Shown here piece by piece: positions 10,455 through 21,594 of a DNA stretch of 64,000 nucleotides; within the stretch, counting starts at the first letter, position 1; every line of letters begins with the position of its first letter. The notes beneath the pieces were generated by a model, which saw only the letters and a program-made list of their open reading frames with translations, made no database searches and was not told where the DNA came from. A program made the translations under genes and the position numbers. This stretch comes from Litorivivens lipolytica (lineage in GTDB: Bacteria > Pseudomonadota > Gammaproteobacteria > Pseudomonadales > Spongiibacteraceae). Location: contig NZ_JACHWY010000001.1 of NCBI RefSeq assembly GCF_014191715.1, positions 124,001 through 188,000 on the forward strand, read 5' to 3'.

Positions 10455-11912
10455 TTACAGCGCTTTGTAGAACGGCGCCACTTCCGGCGGCAGCAAATCC
10501 TGCACCACTTTTGGCGGCGGCACGCGCACTTTGCTGATCTCGGTCCAGGTGAGCAGGCTGTAGTAGTGGCGGATATTCTGCACGTAGTGCACCGCCTCAT
10601 CGCCCCGGGCAAAACCGTAGCGGGTTTTGCTGTAGTATTTGCGCTGGCGCAGTAGCGGCAGTCTTTCCTTCACATCCTTCCACAGCTTCGGGTTGCCGCC
10701 CTGTTGTTTGGTCAGGGTTCTGGCATCTTCCAGATGCCCTCGGCCGATATTGTAGGAGGCCAGTGCAAACCAGGTTCGGTCTGGCTCCGGTACGTCATCA
10801 TCCTGCAGCTGGTGAATTTTCTTGAAGTAGCGCGCTCCGCCTCGTAGGCTCTGGCGGGCATCAAAGCGTTGGGTTACGCCCATCTCCTTGGCGGTGCGAC
10901 GGGTCAGCATCATCATGCCCTTAACCCCGGTGGGCGATACGGCGCGCGGATTCCAGTAGGATTCCTGATAACTGATGGCGGCGAGCAGGCGCCAGTCGAT
11001 TTCATATTCCAGTGCGACGGTCTCGATCAGATCCTTGTAGTCCGGCAGTTTGGACTCAACCGCTTCCACAAAGGTCTGGGAGTTAATCTGGGTGTTGGCC
11101 TCATTGTGGCCGTAAAAACGCTCTACCAGACTGGCCAGCTCGCCGCTTTCCCGGATTTTTTCGAAAAAGGCATCGAGTTTTTTCTGCAGGCGGGTGTTGT
11201 CGTATTTGTTGGTCAGGGCCCAGGCCAGGGCGCTCGGTTCGCCGATGCTGAAGGCGACCCGGTGCTGGGGGTAGAAGCCTTTATTGGCGAGGTATTCATT
11301 GGAGTCCAGCACCGTAAATTCAATCTCGCCGTCCTCGAGCATCTCCAGCAGGTCGGTGGTTTCCAGCTTGGGTGGTGCTTCCCAGCTTAACTCCGGGTGC
11401 TCCTTCTGCAGCTCGCGCAGTGTTTCTTCCTGAGTGCTGCCCTGCATCACCTGAACTTTGCGACCGATCAGGTCTTCGATGGAGGCGGCAAAGGCAATCC
11501 CGCGGCGGTAGATCACAAATTGCCTCACCTTCATATAGGTGGGGCCGTAGTCAAAATGCTGGCTGCGTTCGGGGGAGGGTGTCAGGCTGGCGGCTGCCAG
11601 TTGGGCGCGGCCTTTTTCCAAGTGCACAAAAAGATCTTCTATGCCGTATACCGGGATGATTTCCAGTTCCACGTCCAGATAGTCGGCAAACATCTGGGCG
11701 AGCACGAACTCAAAGCCCGTACCGGCCCCCCGGTTCTCATAGTAGGTAGTCGGGCCATTGCGGGTGGTGACTTTGAGGGTTCCTTCCTTCTCAATGATGC
11801 TGAGGCTGTCCTGCTCCTGGCAGGCGCCGAGCAGCAGGGCGCTGATCAGTAGAAGGTGCTGGTATAGGTGTTTAAATCTCAACGGTCCGTTCCCGGGAGC
11901 TACCCGCCACAT
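10455..11912 (-). CDS. mltF: membrane-bound lytic murein transglycosylase F
   Basis: Cleaves peptidoglycan glycan strands at the outer membrane. The 485-residue protein begins with a lipoprotein signal (lipobox LLGAC). An ABC-type solute-binding-like domain (about residues 40-265) is followed by a C-terminal SLT lysozyme-like domain with catalytic Glu in ISYQESYWNPRA and the signatures SPTGVKGMMML and ASYNIGRGH. The start is the ATG ending at 11912. It is divergent from purL, 131 bases away, the same arrangement as in E. coli and Pseudomonas. Confidence 0.95.
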   Translation of the reverse strand: MWRVAPGNGPLRFKHLYQHLLLISALLLGACQEQDSLSIIEKEGTLKVTTRNGPTTYYENRGAGTGFEFVLAQMFADYLDVELEIIPVYGIEDLFVHLEKGRAQLAAASLTPSPERSQHFDYGPTYMKVRQFVIYRRGIAFAASIEDLIGRKVQVMQGSTQEETLRELQKEHPELSWEAPPKLETTDLLEMLEDGEIEFTVLDSNEYLANKGFYPQHRVAFSIGEPSALAWALTNKYDNTRLQKKLDAFFEKIRESGELASLVERFYGHNEANTQINSQTFVEAVESKLPDYKDLIETVALEYEIDWRLLAAISYQESYWNPRAVSPTGVKGMMMLTRRTAKEMGVTQRFDARQSLRGGARYFKKIHQLQDDDVPEPDRTWFALASYNIGRGHLEDARTLTKQQGGNPKLWKDVKERLPLLRQRKYYSKTRYGFARGDEAVHYVQNIRHYYSLLTWTEISKVRVPPPKVVQDLLPPEVAPFYKAL

Positions 11913-12043
11913 TCTAGCCTCGGGGTGGGGCCGGACGCCAGAATTTCAAATGCCTGAGGAATCGGGGATTTGGATAAAAATTCGGTGCCAAATCGATTAC
12001 AATACGCCGCTCAAATTTTGTCGATACAGGGCACCAGGCCAGT

Positions 12044-15000
12044 ATGCTTATTCTTCCCGGACCTCCGGCGCTTTCAGACTTCCGTCTCGAGAAACTTCAG
12101 CAGACCTTGCGCGATATCGCGCCTGACCTTCAGGCCGTGTCTGCGCGCTATATCCACCTCGCGGATGTCGAGGGTCATCTTGAAGAAGCCTCAATGAAGG
12201 TACTGCGCCAGCTGCTGCGCTACGGGCCTGCCTTACAGCAGGACGAAGTGGAAGGGCTCTGTATCTTCGCGACGCCTCGTATCGGCACCATATCGCCCTG
12301 GTCGAGCAAGGCAACGGATATCGCCCGCAATGCGGGGCTTGATAAGGTCAAGCGTATCGAGCGCGGTATTGCCTACCATCTGGCCTTTGATACGCCTCCG
12401 GATGCAGAACTCGCGAAGGCACTGGCGGCTGAGCTGCACGATCGTATGGTAGAGAGTGTTTTTGCCGACCCTCAGGAAGCTGTTGCCCTGTTCAGCAGTC
12501 AAGAGCCGGCGCTTCTGTCCACGGTCCCGGTGCTTGCTGACGGCCGCGATGCGCTGGTCGAAGCCAATGTCTCACTCGGTCTTGCACTGGCCGACGACGA
12601 AATCGATTATCTCCACGACGCCTTTGCCAAGCTTCAGCGCGACCCGACCGATGTCGAACTGATGATGTTTGCGCAAGCCAACTCCGAACACTGCCGTCAC
12701 AAGATCTTCAACGCCAGCTGGAGTATCGACGGTGAAGAACAGTCCCTGTCACTGTTCAAGATGATCAAGAACACCTACGAGCAGGGCGGCGACAACGTCC
12801 TCAGCGCCTACGCCGATAATGCGGCGGTGGTCACCGGCAGTCGTGCCGGGCGTTTCTATCCCGAGCCGGACACCATGGAGTACCACTATCATCAGGAAGA
12901 CATTCATCTGCTGATGAAGGTGGAAACCCATAACCATCCGACGGCTATTGCGCCGTTCCCCGGTGCGGGCACTGGCAGTGGTGGTGAGATTCGCGATGAG
13001 GGTGCCGTGGGGCGCGGTTCCAAACCCAAAGTGGGTTTGACCGGTTTTACGGTCTCTAACCTGCAACTGCCAGGTGCAGTTCAGCCCTGGGAGCAGGATT
13101 ACGGCAAGCCGGATCGCATAGTCTCGGCCCTCGACATCATGGTTGAAGGCCCCATTGGTGGTGCGGCGTTCAACAACGAGTTCGGTCGTCCCAATATTTG
13201 CGGTTACTTCCGCACCTACGAAGAAACTGTCAACGGCCCCAACGGCGAAGAGCGCCGCGGTTATCACAAGCCCATTATGATTGCCGGTGGTTACGGCAAT
13301 ATTAAAGCCGAACACGTTGATAAGCCGCCCTTCGAGCCCGGCGCCCAGCTGGTGGTGCTCGGTGGTCCGGCCATGTTGATTGGTCTGGGTGGCGGTGCTG
13401 CGTCGTCTATGAGCAGCGGCAGTTCCAGCGAAGATCTGGATTTTGCCTCGGTGCAGCGCCAGAACCCGGAAATCGAGCGTCGCTGTCAGGAAGTCATCGA
13501 CCGTTGCTGGTCGCGTGGCGAGCAAAACCCGATCGCCTTTATTCACGACGTGGGTGCAGGCGGTCTGTCCAACGCCTTCCCGGAGCTCGCCAAAGACGGT
13601 GGCACCGGTGGCACCTTTGATATTCGCAATGTGCCCAATGCCGAGCCCGGCATGTCACCGCTCGAAATCTGGTGTAACGAATCCCAGGAGCGCTATGTTC
13701 TGGCGGTTAACCCGGAAGATATGGAAACCTTCGCCGCCATCTGTGAGCGCGAGCGCTGCCCCTATGCGGTGGTGGGTGAAGCGACCGAAGACAAGCATCT
13801 CAAGGTTGGCGACAGCTACCTTAAGAGCAATCCGGTCGATCTGCCGATGAGCGTTTTGTTCGGCAAGCCGCCGAAAATGCATCGGGAAATTACCCGCAGC
13901 CGCTTCGACAAGCCAGCGCTGGATTTGGACGGCGTCGATCTGGTAGAGGCCGCTGAACGTCTGCTGCGTCTGCCCACCGTCGGCAGCAAGCAGTTTCTGA
14001 TTACCATTGGCGACCGCTCGGTAACTGGCCAGGTACACCGCGATCAGATGGTTGGCCCCTGGCAAGTGCCGGTAGCCGATTGCGCGGTCACCACCGTGGC
14101 TTACGACACTTATGCCGGTGAAGCCATGTCGATGGGCGAGCGTACGCCGATGGCCCTGATTGACGCGCCGGCCTCTGGCCGCATGGCGATCGCCGAAGCC
14201 ATCACCAATATTGCCGCTACACGCATTGGCAAACTCAGCGATATCAAACTATCGGCGAACTGGATGTGTGCCGCCGGTCACCCCGGTGAAGACGAGCGTC
14301 TGTATGACACCGTGCGCACCGTGGGGATGGAGCTGTGTCCGGAGCTGGGTATTACGGTTCCGGTTGGCAAAGACTCCATGTCCATGCGCACCGTCTGGCA
14401 GGACGAGGATGGCGAAAAGGCGGTGACTGCCCCCATGTCGCTAATCATTTCTGCCTTTTCACCGGTGCTGGATGTACGCAAAACCGTCACGCCGCAACTG
14501 AAACTGGATCAAGAGAGCAAACTGCTGCTGATCGATCTGGGTAATGGCAAGAACCGCCTCGGCGCGTCCTGTCTGGCCCAGGTTTACAACCAGATTGGTG
14601 ACGAAGCGGCGGATCTGGATCAGCCTCAGCAACTCAAGGGCTTTTTCAATGCCATGCAGGAACTGTTGGAGCGCGATGCGCTGCTGGCCTACCACGACCG
14701 TTCCGACGGCGGCCTGTTTGTTACGCTCGCGGAAATGGCCTTTGCCGGACGCTGCGGTCTGGATGTAGACCTGAGCGAACTTGAAGGCGCGAGCCTTGCA
14801 GTCTTGTTTGCCGAGGAACCGGGCGCCGTACTGCAGGTTCGCGAATCCGATCTGGCGGCGGTAAAAGCCACGCTGGAACAGCACGGCTTGAGCGATTGTG
14901 TGCGTGAGATTGGTGCGCCTGAAGACAGCGATACTCTGCGTATTCGCCGCTTTGCAGAAGTCTTGTTTGAAGAGCCGCGCAGCTACTGCCAGCGTCTGTG

Positions 15001-15931
15001 GAGCCAAACCAGTTACGCAATCCAGTCACTGCGCGACAATCCGGAGTGCGCCCAGCAGGAATACGATGCCATTCTCGCTGACGATCCGGGCCTCAGCGCC
15101 AAGCTCAGCTACGATGTGAACGAAGACGTCGCCGCGCCCTTTATTCAGACTGGCGTGCGCCCGCGTATCGCCATTCTGCGCGAGCAGGGCGTTAACGGTC
15201 AGAATGAAATGGCCGCGGCCTTTGATCGCGCCGGCTTTACTTCGGTCGACGTGCACATGAGCGATATTCTTAGCGGTCGTGTCTCGCTGGCAGATTTCAA
15301 AGGCCTCGCCGCCTGTGGTGGCTTCTCCTACGGTGATGTACTCGGCGCCGGTGAAGGCTGGGCCAAGACCATTCTGTTTAACAGCCGCGCTCGCGATGAG
15401 TTCGAAGCCTACTTCAACCGCGACGATACCTTTGCGCTGGGTGTGTGCAACGGTTGTCAGATGATGTCGAATCTGCGTGAGCTGATTCCCGGTGCCGAAG
15501 ACTGGCCGCGCTTTGTGCGCAATCGCTCGGAGCAGTTCGAGGCGCGGGCATCCTTGGTCAAAATAGAGGAATCTCCCTCGATCCTGCTGGCCGGCATGGC
15601 AGGTTCACATATGCCAGTTGCGGTTGCCCACGGCGAAGGCCGTGCGGAATTCCGCAATCAAAACCATCAGGTGCGCAGCCTGACCAATGGCACCTTGGCA
15701 CTGCGCTACGTGGATAATCATCTGGAACCGACCGAAAACTACCCGGCTAACCCCAACGGGTCGCCTTCGGGTATTACCGGTGTGACCAGCAAAGACGGGC
15801 GGGTCACCATTATGATGCCGCATCCGGAGCGCGTATTCCGGGCGGTCAGCAATTCCTGGTATCCGGACGAGTGGGGTGAAGATGGTGCCTGGTTGCGCCT
15901 GTTCCGCAACGCACGCGTGTGGCTGGGCTGA
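12044..15931 (+). CDS. purL: phosphoribosylformylglycinamidine synthase
   Basis: Converts FGAR to FGAM in purine synthesis using glutamine and ATP. This is the long single-chain form (1295 residues) typical of gammaproteobacteria: N-terminal PurS-like domain, linker, tandem AIRS-like ATP-binding domains ([16 protein letters not shown] visible near residue 300), and a C-terminal class I glutaminase with nucleophile Cys1135 in GVCNGCQ and the later [10 protein letters not shown] His/Glu region. Start ATG 12044. It is divergent from mltF and followed by secD after 157 bases in which no gene was recognised. Confidence 0.97.
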   Translation: MLILPGPPALSDFRLEKLQQTLRDIAPDLQAVSARYIHLADVEGHLEEASMKVLRQLLRYGPALQQDEVEGLCIFATPRIGTISPWSSKATDIARNAGLDKVKRIERGIAYHLAFDTPPDAELAKALAAELHDRMVESVFADPQEAVALFSSQEPALLSTVPVLADGRDALVEANVSLGLALADDEIDYLHDAFAKLQRDPTDVELMMFAQANSEHCRHKIFNASWSIDGEEQSLSLFKMIKNTYEQGGDNVLSAYADNAAVVTGSRAGRFYPEPDTMEYHYHQEDIHLLMKVETHNHPTAIAPFPGAGTGSGGEIRDEGAVGRGSKPKVGLTGFTVSNLQLPGAVQPWEQDYGKPDRIVSALDIMVEGPIGGAAFNNEFGRPNICGYFRTYEETVNGPNGEERRGYHKPIMIAGGYGNIKAEHVDKPPFEPGAQLVVLGGPAMLIGLGGGAASSMSSGSSSEDLDFASVQRQNPEIERRCQEVIDRCWSRGEQNPIAFIHDVGAGGLSNAFPELAKDGGTGGTFDIRNVPNAEPGMSPLEIWCNESQERYVLAVNPEDMETFAAICERERCPYAVVGEATEDKHLKVGDSYLKSNPVDLPMSVLFGKPPKMHREITRSRFDKPALDLDGVDLVEAAERLLRLPTVGSKQFLITIGDRSVTGQVHRDQMVGPWQVPVADCAVTTVAYDTYAGEAMSMGERTPMALIDAPASGRMAIAEAITNIAATRIGKLSDIKLSANWMCAAGHPGEDERLYDTVRTVGMELCPELGITVPVGKDSMSMRTVWQDEDGEKAVTAPMSLIISAFSPVLDVRKTVTPQLKLDQESKLLLIDLGNGKNRLGASCLAQVYNQIGDEAADLDQPQQLKGFFNAMQELLERDALLAYHDRSDGGLFVTLAEMAFAGRCGLDVDLSELEGASLAVLFAEEPGAVLQVRESDLAAVKATLEQHGLSDCVREIGAPEDSDTLRIRRFAEVLFEEPRSYCQRLWSQTSYAIQSLRDNPECAQQEYDAILADDPGLSAKLSYDVNEDVAAPFIQTGVRPRIAILREQGVNGQNEMAAAFDRAGFTSVDVHMSDILSGRVSLADFKGLAACGGFSYGDVLGAGEGWAKTILFNSRARDEFEAYFNRDDTFALGVCNGCQMMSNLRELIPGAEDWPRFVRNRSEQFEARASLVKIEESPSILLAGMAGSHMPVAVAHGEGRAEFRNQNHQVRSLTNGTLALRYVDNHLEPTENYPANPNGSPSGITGVTSKDGRVTIMMPHPERVFRAVSNSWYPDEWGEDGAWLRLFRNARVWLG

Positions 15932-16088
15932 GCTAGAGGTCATACGCCACAGAAATCCCGGTCGCTGCCTGTTATGATGCCGCCAGCCTTGAAATTCTCG
16001 CTGGCGGCCCGATCTACCTATAACGGCACGGAAAACCGCACAGACTAAAAAAATAGGCTGCCACAGGCAGCGCAAACGGTGGAGCTCA

Positions 16089-17966
16089 ATGAATAAGTAC
16101 CCCTGGTGGAAGAACGCACTGATCTTGCTGGTCGTTGCGTTCGGCTTTTTTTACGCCGCCCCCAACCTTTACAGCCCGGACCCCGCGATCCAGATTTCTG
16201 GTGAAAGCAGTGGTGCCGAGATCAGTCAGGCCGATCTGAATCGGGCGCTGGCGTCACTCGATGCAGAGAATATTGAGCATTTTGGCGAAACCATCGGCGA
16301 GAAAGGCAATTCGGCGCTGATTCGCCTGAAAGATCGCGAGCAGCAGCTGACTGCCCAAAAGCTGATTCAGCGCGCCTTGGGGGATGGCTATATCGTGGCG
16401 CTGAACCTTGCGCCGACCACACCCGAATGGCTGACCGCCTGGGGTGGCCAACCCATGAAGTTGGGTCTGGATCTCAGCGGCGGTGTGCACTTTCTGTTGG
16501 AAGTGGATACCGACAGCGCAGTTGCCAGCCGTCAGGAGTTTTATAACACCGGCATCAAGCGGGTGTTGCGCAAGGAGCGTATTCGCGGACTGGTTCAGCT
16601 GCAGGATAACGGCGAAATTCAGGGGCGTTTCAACACCGAAGAGCTGCGCGATAAAGCTGCTCGAGTGATTCGCGACGAATACAATGAACTGCAGGTCACC
16701 AAGACCGAAGACGAGGGCAACTTCTACCTCACCGCCGTGCTGACCGAACAGAAACGCAAGGAAATTGAAGGCTACGCCGTTGAGCAAAACCTGACCACCT
16801 TGCGCAACCGGGTCAACGAACTGGGTGTTTCCGAGCCGCTGGTACAGCGTCAGGGCAAAAACCGCATCGTAGTGGAATTGCCGGGTATTCAGGACACCGC
16901 CGAAGCGAAGCGTATTCTGGGTAAAACGGCGAACCTTGAATTCCGTTTGGAAGCCAAATACGACGCACCGCTGTCCGAGCGCGAGCGTTTTGACTTCCGT
17001 TCCAATGATTACGGCGATTCCGGCGCCTGGCTGGAAAAAGATATCGTGATCACCGGTGAGCGTGTTTCCAACGCCCAAGCCGGCTTTGATCAGCAGACCG
17101 GTCAGGCTCAGGTGAACATCACCCTCGACAGCGAGGGCGGCACCATGATGCACCGGGTGACCCGCCACAATATCAACCGCCGTCTGGGCGTGTTGTTTAT
17201 CGAGCGCAAGACCCGTACCACCTATGTGGAAGCGGCCGACGGCACCGAAAAGATTGTTAAAACCCCTTACGACGAAAAACACATCATCAGCCTTGCAACC
17301 ATTCGCGATGCGCTGGGTGTGCAATTCCGTATCACCGGTCTGGACAGTCCGGCAGAGGCCGCGGAACTGGCCCTCTTGTTGCGCGCCGGTGCACTGGCCG
17401 CGCCCATCGACTTTGTTGAGGAGCGCACGGTAGGGCCATCACTCGGGGCGGAAAACATCAAACAGGGCGTGCTCTCGGTGCAGATTGGTCTGGGGCTGGT
17501 CGCACTGTTTATGCTGGTGTATTACCGGGTCTTTGGTATCGCGGCGGTGTGTGCGCTGTCGGCCAACATCGTGCTCCTGATTTCGGTGATGTCGGTGCTG
17601 GCGGCTACGCTGACCCTGCCGGGTATCGCCGGTATCGTACTGACCGTGGGTATGGCGGTAGACGCCAACGTGCTGATCTTTTCGCGTATTCGAGAAGAGC
17701 TTGCCAATCGGGCTTCACCCCAGCAGGCCATTTCTGCGGGCTTTGACCGCGCCTTTGTCACCATTATGGATGCCAATATCACCACCTTGATCGTGGCGGT
17801 AATCCTGTACGCAGTGGGCACCGGCCCGGTGAAAGGCTTCGCGGTCACTCTGTCGATCGGTATTTTGACGTCCATGTTTACCGCGATTATGGGTACTCGC
17901 GCGATTATTAACCTGATTTACGGCGGTCGCCGTGTGAACAAACTGGCGATCGGAGGTGGGGCATGA
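16089..17966 (+). CDS. secD: protein translocase subunit SecD
   Basis: An inner-membrane RND-like partner of SecYEG that uses the proton gradient to pull exported proteins into the periplasm. The 625-residue length is standard. It has an N-terminal membrane segment, a large periplasmic P1 region (including LGLDLSGGVHFLLEVD and LRNRVNELGVSEPLVQRQG), and five C-terminal membrane segments with GMAVDANVLIFSRIREE. AGGTGGAGCTC precedes ATG 16089. It overlaps secF by four bases (ATGA), implying coupled translation. The usual upstream yajC and tgt are not here; purL is the neighbour instead. Confidence 0.97.
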   Translation: MNKYPWWKNALILLVVAFGFFYAAPNLYSPDPAIQISGESSGAEISQADLNRALASLDAENIEHFGETIGEKGNSALIRLKDREQQLTAQKLIQRALGDGYIVALNLAPTTPEWLTAWGGQPMKLGLDLSGGVHFLLEVDTDSAVASRQEFYNTGIKRVLRKERIRGLVQLQDNGEIQGRFNTEELRDKAARVIRDEYNELQVTKTEDEGNFYLTAVLTEQKRKEIEGYAVEQNLTTLRNRVNELGVSEPLVQRQGKNRIVVELPGIQDTAEAKRILGKTANLEFRLEAKYDAPLSERERFDFRSNDYGDSGAWLEKDIVITGERVSNAQAGFDQQTGQAQVNITLDSEGGTMMHRVTRHNINRRLGVLFIERKTRTTYVEAADGTEKIVKTPYDEKHIISLATIRDALGVQFRITGLDSPAEAAELALLLRAGALAAPIDFVEERTVGPSLGAENIKQGVLSVQIGLGLVALFMLVYYRVFGIAAVCALSANIVLLISVMSVLAATLTLPGIAGIVLTVGMAVDANVLIFSRIREELANRASPQQAISAGFDRAFVTIMDANITTLIVAVILYAVGTGPVKGFAVTLSIGILTSMFTAIMGTRAIINLIYGGRRVNKLAIGGGA

Positions 17967-18880
17967 ACGATAAAGTGATTAACTTTATGGGCGTCCGCAG
18001 AGTTGCGGCGGCCCTGTCGATTGCCTTCGTGCTGATCTCTATTGTTTCCCTTGCGGTGCGCGGCTTGAACTTTGGCCTCGACTTTACCGGCGGTACGTTG
18101 GTCGAGGTGGTCTACGAGCAAGCTGAACCGCTGAGCAACGTGCGTAGTTCCCTGGCCAATGCCGGCTATCCCGACGCTGTGGTGGTGAACTTCGGCGCAG
18201 ATACCGATGTGCTGGTGCGTTTGCCGCAGGGCATGAGCCCGGATCTGGGCGATCAGATTCTCGGCATTCTGCAGGAAACTGCCGGTAGTGAAGTCGAATT
18301 GCGACGGATTGAGTTCGTTGGCCCGCAGGTAGGTGAAGAACTGCGCGAGCAGGGCGGGTTGGCGATTCTGCTGGCGCTGGTCGTCGTTCTGATCTACATC
18401 TCCATGCGCTTTCAGCTCAAGTTTGCCTTTGGCGCAGTCGTAGCCCTGGGCCACGACGTGATTATCGTGCTCGGTATTTTCTCGCTGTTGCAGCTGGATT
18501 TTGACCTGACCGTGCTGGGCGCCTTGCTGGCGGTGATCGGTTACTCGTTGAACGACACCATCGTCGTGTCAGACCGTATCCGCGAGAATTTCCGGAAACT
18601 GCGCAAACAATCGCCGACAGAAGTCATCAATATTTCTCTGACCGATACGCTGGGCCGTACCTTGGTGACCTCATTGACCACCTTGCTGGTACTGCTGGCG
18701 CTGCTGTTTACCGGCGGCGAAATGATTCGCGGTTTTGCCCAAGCGTTAACAGCGGGCATTGTGGTGGGTACCTACTCATCTATATATGTAGCCGCCAACT
18801 TCATGCTGATGCTGAATATCAATCAGGAAGACCTGATTATCCCCGAGAAAGAAGGCGAGCCTATCGACGATATGCCGTAA
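17963..18880 (+). CDS. secF: protein translocase subunit SecF
   Basis: Forms the SecDF export motor with SecD. 305 residues: first membrane helix about 15-37, the FGLDFTGGTLVEV periplasmic start, then five helices carrying GYSLNDTIVVSDRIREN, the SecF family signature. ATG overlaps the secD stop (ATGA). The gene ends 12 bases before the convergent DUF1853 gene. C-terminal residues are acidic, as often seen. Confidence 0.97.
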   Translation: MNDKVINFMGVRRVAAALSIAFVLISIVSLAVRGLNFGLDFTGGTLVEVVYEQAEPLSNVRSSLANAGYPDAVVVNFGADTDVLVRLPQGMSPDLGDQILGILQETAGSEVELRRIEFVGPQVGEELREQGGLAILLALVVVLIYISMRFQLKFAFGAVVALGHDVIIVLGIFSLLQLDFDLTVLGALLAVIGYSLNDTIVVSDRIRENFRKLRKQSPTEVINISLTDTLGRTLVTSLTTLLVLLALLFTGGEMIRGFAQALTAGIVVGTYSSIYVAANFMLMLNINQEDLIIPEKEGEPIDDMP

Positions 18881-18892
18881 ACCGCGCCTTGC

Positions 18893-19774
18893 TCAGGGGC
18901 GATTTAATACGGTTTCGGGCCAGGTATCTGGCGCGATCATGCGCCGCTCCTGCTGCTCGTTAATCACCATAATCGGGCGCTGCACTGTCAGCGCCCGATG
19001 CTTTTCTTCCAGTGCTACCGCGTTTTCAAAGCTGTCCAGCCAGTCGGGTTTGGCGAGATAGCGCCAGTCGGATGCGTTTTCCTGTTCACTAAATTCGGCG
19101 TGGGTCTGCCAAAGGCCGCGACAGTGATCGGGATTAATAGGCGCTGGTTCAGGGGTTCGCTTTGGGTGATGGAATAGCCAGCCTTTCACGGCGGCTTCCT
19201 GTTCAAACTGGGGAATTCCGAGCTCCTGCAGCACCGCCTGCGCCGCCGGTTTGCGGGGCAGGGCCAGTTGATGATCGCGCATGCGCTGCCATTTGATATC
19301 GAGCCGGTCGCGACTGTTGGGCCCCAGCCATTGGCTCATGGGGCTGCCCGCCTGCAGGGGCTCGGGAGTGGCCATAAAGTATTTGAGTGCCAGCTCCAGA
19401 TGCACCGCACGATTGCGGCGGTGGCAGTGATAGAGCACATCGAACTCGCCGAGGGTTTTGCCGTCATCGCGCACTGGCAGGTTGTGTGCGATCAGCTCGG
19501 TTTCGGCATCGTGTTGCAGAAAAAAGTGCCAATAGGTCTCAAATACTAGGCCAAGTCGCTTGGAACGGCAGTTTTCAGTTAAATGGCGCAGCAAGGGCTC
19601 AGGATCGTGATCCAGCGCGAGCAGGGCATTTTGGCGGTTTTCGTGCAGTTCAAAACGGGCTGCGGTAACCTTGCGGGCCAGTGTGCTGAGATCACTCAGT
19701 ACCGGTTCAGAAAAACAGATCCAGGCAAGCTCGCGCACGCGCGGATGTTTTAGAGCATGAATAAACGCGTTCAT
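18893..19774 (-). CDS. DUF1853 family protein
   Basis: A conserved protein of unknown function, 293 residues from ATG at 19774 (MNAFIHALKHPRVREL). The longer open frame to 19912 would run into the divergent nadK start and is rejected. The DUF1853 family is recognised by the N-terminal HPRVRELAW-like opening and the FDVLYHCHRR...VHLELALKYF pattern, whose acidic and basic residues resemble a PD-(D/E)XK-like nuclease core (inference only). It is divergent from nadK with 37 bases between starts, the same neighbour as in Pseudomonas. Confidence 0.82.
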   Translation of the reverse strand: MNAFIHALKHPRVRELAWICFSEPVLSDLSTLARKVTAARFELHENRQNALLALDHDPEPLLRHLTENCRSKRLGLVFETYWHFFLQHDAETELIAHNLPVRDDGKTLGEFDVLYHCHRRNRAVHLELALKYFMATPEPLQAGSPMSQWLGPNSRDRLDIKWQRMRDHQLALPRKPAAQAVLQELGIPQFEQEAAVKGWLFHHPKRTPEPAPINPDHCRGLWQTHAEFSEQENASDWRYLAKPDWLDSFENAVALEEKHRALTVQRPIMVINEQQERRMIAPDTWPETVLNRP

Positions 19775-19811
19775 AGTGCGATACTGGCGAGCCTTGATCA
19801 GGGCGAGATTT

Positions 19812-20690
19812 ATGGATCCATTCCGAAACATCGGCATTGTAGGACGTGAAGGTAACGGCGTTGCGGAAACCTTGCAACGGCTGGTGACCTTTTTGCAGTC
19901 GCGCGGCCTCACCGTGGTGCTAGGTGAGCATATTGCGCCCTTGCTGCCGAATCACGATTTGCGGGTTTGCCCGCGCAAATCCATCGGCGAAGTCTGCGAT
20001 TTGGTGATTGTGGTCGGCGGCGATGGCAGCTTTCTCGGTGCCGCCCGCTCCCTGTCCAAACAGCCCGCGCCGGTGCTGGGTATCAACCGTGGCCGCCTCG
20101 GCTTTCTGACCGATATTTCCCCCGATGAACTCGAAAGCCAGATCGGCGCCGTGCTCGATGGCGAATACTCGCTGGAAAAACGCTTCCTTCTGGATGTGGA
20201 GGTCAAGCGGCAGGGCGAGCCGGTGGGCAAGGGCGAGGCCCTGAACGATGTGGTGGTCAACTCCGGCACCTCGGCGCATATGATGGAATTCGACCTTTAT
20301 ATAGAAGGCGAGTTTGTCTATCGCCAACGCTCTGACGGTTTGATTGTGTCGACCCCGACCGGCTCTACGGCGTATTCCATGTCGGGCGGTGGCCCCATCA
20401 TGCACCCGAAACTGGATGCCATAGTGCTGGTGCCCATGTTCCCCCATACCCTCAGCAGCCGCCCGATTGTGGTGGACGGCAAGAGCGAGATCAAAATTGT
20501 GATCCTCGCCGACAATAAAATGCCCGCGCCCGTAACCTGTGACGGTCAGGAAGTGATTCCGACCCGCCCCGGTGATGTCGTCTACGTGCGCAAAAAGCCC
20601 CAGAAACTCACGATGATTCATCCCGCCAAACAAAGCTTTTACGCCAGCTGCCGCGATAAATTGGGTTGGGGCGGAAAACTTGGCAACTGA
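19812..20690 (+). CDS. nadK: NAD kinase
   Basis: Phosphorylates NAD+ to NADP+ using ATP. 292 residues, the E. coli length. It has the GGDGS nucleotide motif (VVGGDGSFLGAAR, about residues 70-82), GRLGFLTD, and the second conserved block DGLIVSTPTGSTAYSMSGGGP. ATG 19812 (MDPFRNIGIVGR) is preferred over the upstream GTG at 19776, which has no family support. It heads a block with rhomboid, DUF1315, DUF2797 and pepN. Confidence 0.96.
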   Translation: MDPFRNIGIVGREGNGVAETLQRLVTFLQSRGLTVVLGEHIAPLLPNHDLRVCPRKSIGEVCDLVIVVGGDGSFLGAARSLSKQPAPVLGINRGRLGFLTDISPDELESQIGAVLDGEYSLEKRFLLDVEVKRQGEPVGKGEALNDVVVNSGTSAHMMEFDLYIEGEFVYRQRSDGLIVSTPTGSTAYSMSGGGPIMHPKLDAIVLVPMFPHTLSSRPIVVDGKSEIKIVILADNKMPAPVTCDGQEVIPTRPGDVVYVRKKPQKLTMIHPAKQSFYASCRDKLGWGGKLGN

Positions 20691-20699
20691 ACACGCCGC

Positions 20700-21536
20700 A
20701 TGAATTACGAAGCCTTACGCGTTCCCCTGGATTACGACCTACGCCCGCTGGCGATGATGCTGGCGGGTAGGGGCGTCCCCCACCAGATCAGTGAATTGCA
20801 GGGCGAACAGGTGGTTTGGGTCACCGACGAAACCACGGCTCAGGCGGTGCAATCACTGCATCAGCGCATGGCCTCCGGCGAGATCGAATTGACGGTTGAG
20901 CCCTCGGAAGCGCCGGTGCGTCAGCCGTCGCGCGCTACCACCTTCTTGCCCGTCACGCTTTTGTTGCTCGTGCTCAGCATACTGGGCGCCGCGCTTGTAA
21001 CCTTCAGCACAGAAGGTATGGCCCTGCTGACCTATTACCAGATCAATGCCGTAGAAGACGGGTATGTGCTCAGCAGTGCACCGGATCAATACTGGCGCTG
21101 GTTTACCCCGGTCTTTCTGCACTATGGCCTGATGCATCTGGTGTTTAACGGGCTCTGGACCTGGGAGCTGGGGCGGCGGATCGAGTTCAAGCAGGGCAGT
21201 ATGACGCTGCTGATATTCACCGTGGTGTCCGGGGTTTTCTCGAATCTGGCGCAAGTTTGGTACACGCCGGGCCAGCTATTTGGTGGTATGAGCGGGGTGA
21301 TCTACGCCTACCTCGGTTATATCGTCGTCTGGCAGCGCTTTCGGCCCACCCCGGCCTTTTCCCTGCCCAAGGGTATTGTGGTGTTTATGCTGGCCTGGCT
21401 TTTTATCTGCATGGCCGGCTTTACCGAAATGCTCGGCTTAGGCTCCATCGCCAACGCGGCCCATCTCGGCGGTCTGATTGCCGGCGTGGTGCTGGCCCTC
21501 TCAGGCCTTGCGGTTCAGCGCCTCACGGGCCGCTGA
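20700..21536 (+). CDS. rhomboid-family intramembrane serine protease
   Basis: A 278-residue membrane protease. A cytoplasmic N-terminal domain of about 75 residues is followed by six predicted membrane helices. The catalytic Ser198 lies in GGMSGVIYAYLGY and the catalytic His255 in NAAHLGGLIAG, so the dyad is intact. The loop HYGLMHLVFNGLWTWELG carries the HxxxN family residues. It is located nine bases after nadK. Substrate is unknown; GlpG is the closest well-known relative in layout. Confidence 0.9.
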   Translation: MNYEALRVPLDYDLRPLAMMLAGRGVPHQISELQGEQVVWVTDETTAQAVQSLHQRMASGEIELTVEPSEAPVRQPSRATTFLPVTLLLLVLSILGAALVTFSTEGMALLTYYQINAVEDGYVLSSAPDQYWRWFTPVFLHYGLMHLVFNGLWTWELGRRIEFKQGSMTLLIFTVVSGVFSNLAQVWYTPGQLFGGMSGVIYAYLGYIVVWQRFRPTPAFSLPKGIVVFMLAWLFICMAGFTEMLGLGSIANAAHLGGLIAGVVLALSGLAVQRLTGR

Positions 21537-21594
21537 GCCTTTGGTATAATCGCTCGTTTAGTCAGCTCAGAATTCGACTCGCAGAAGTAAAGCC

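Noticed and set aside
19776-19811. Upstream GTG start for nadK
   Set aside because: It would overlap the region before the divergent DUF1853 gene and adds residues not found in NadK; ATG 19812 gives the family length.
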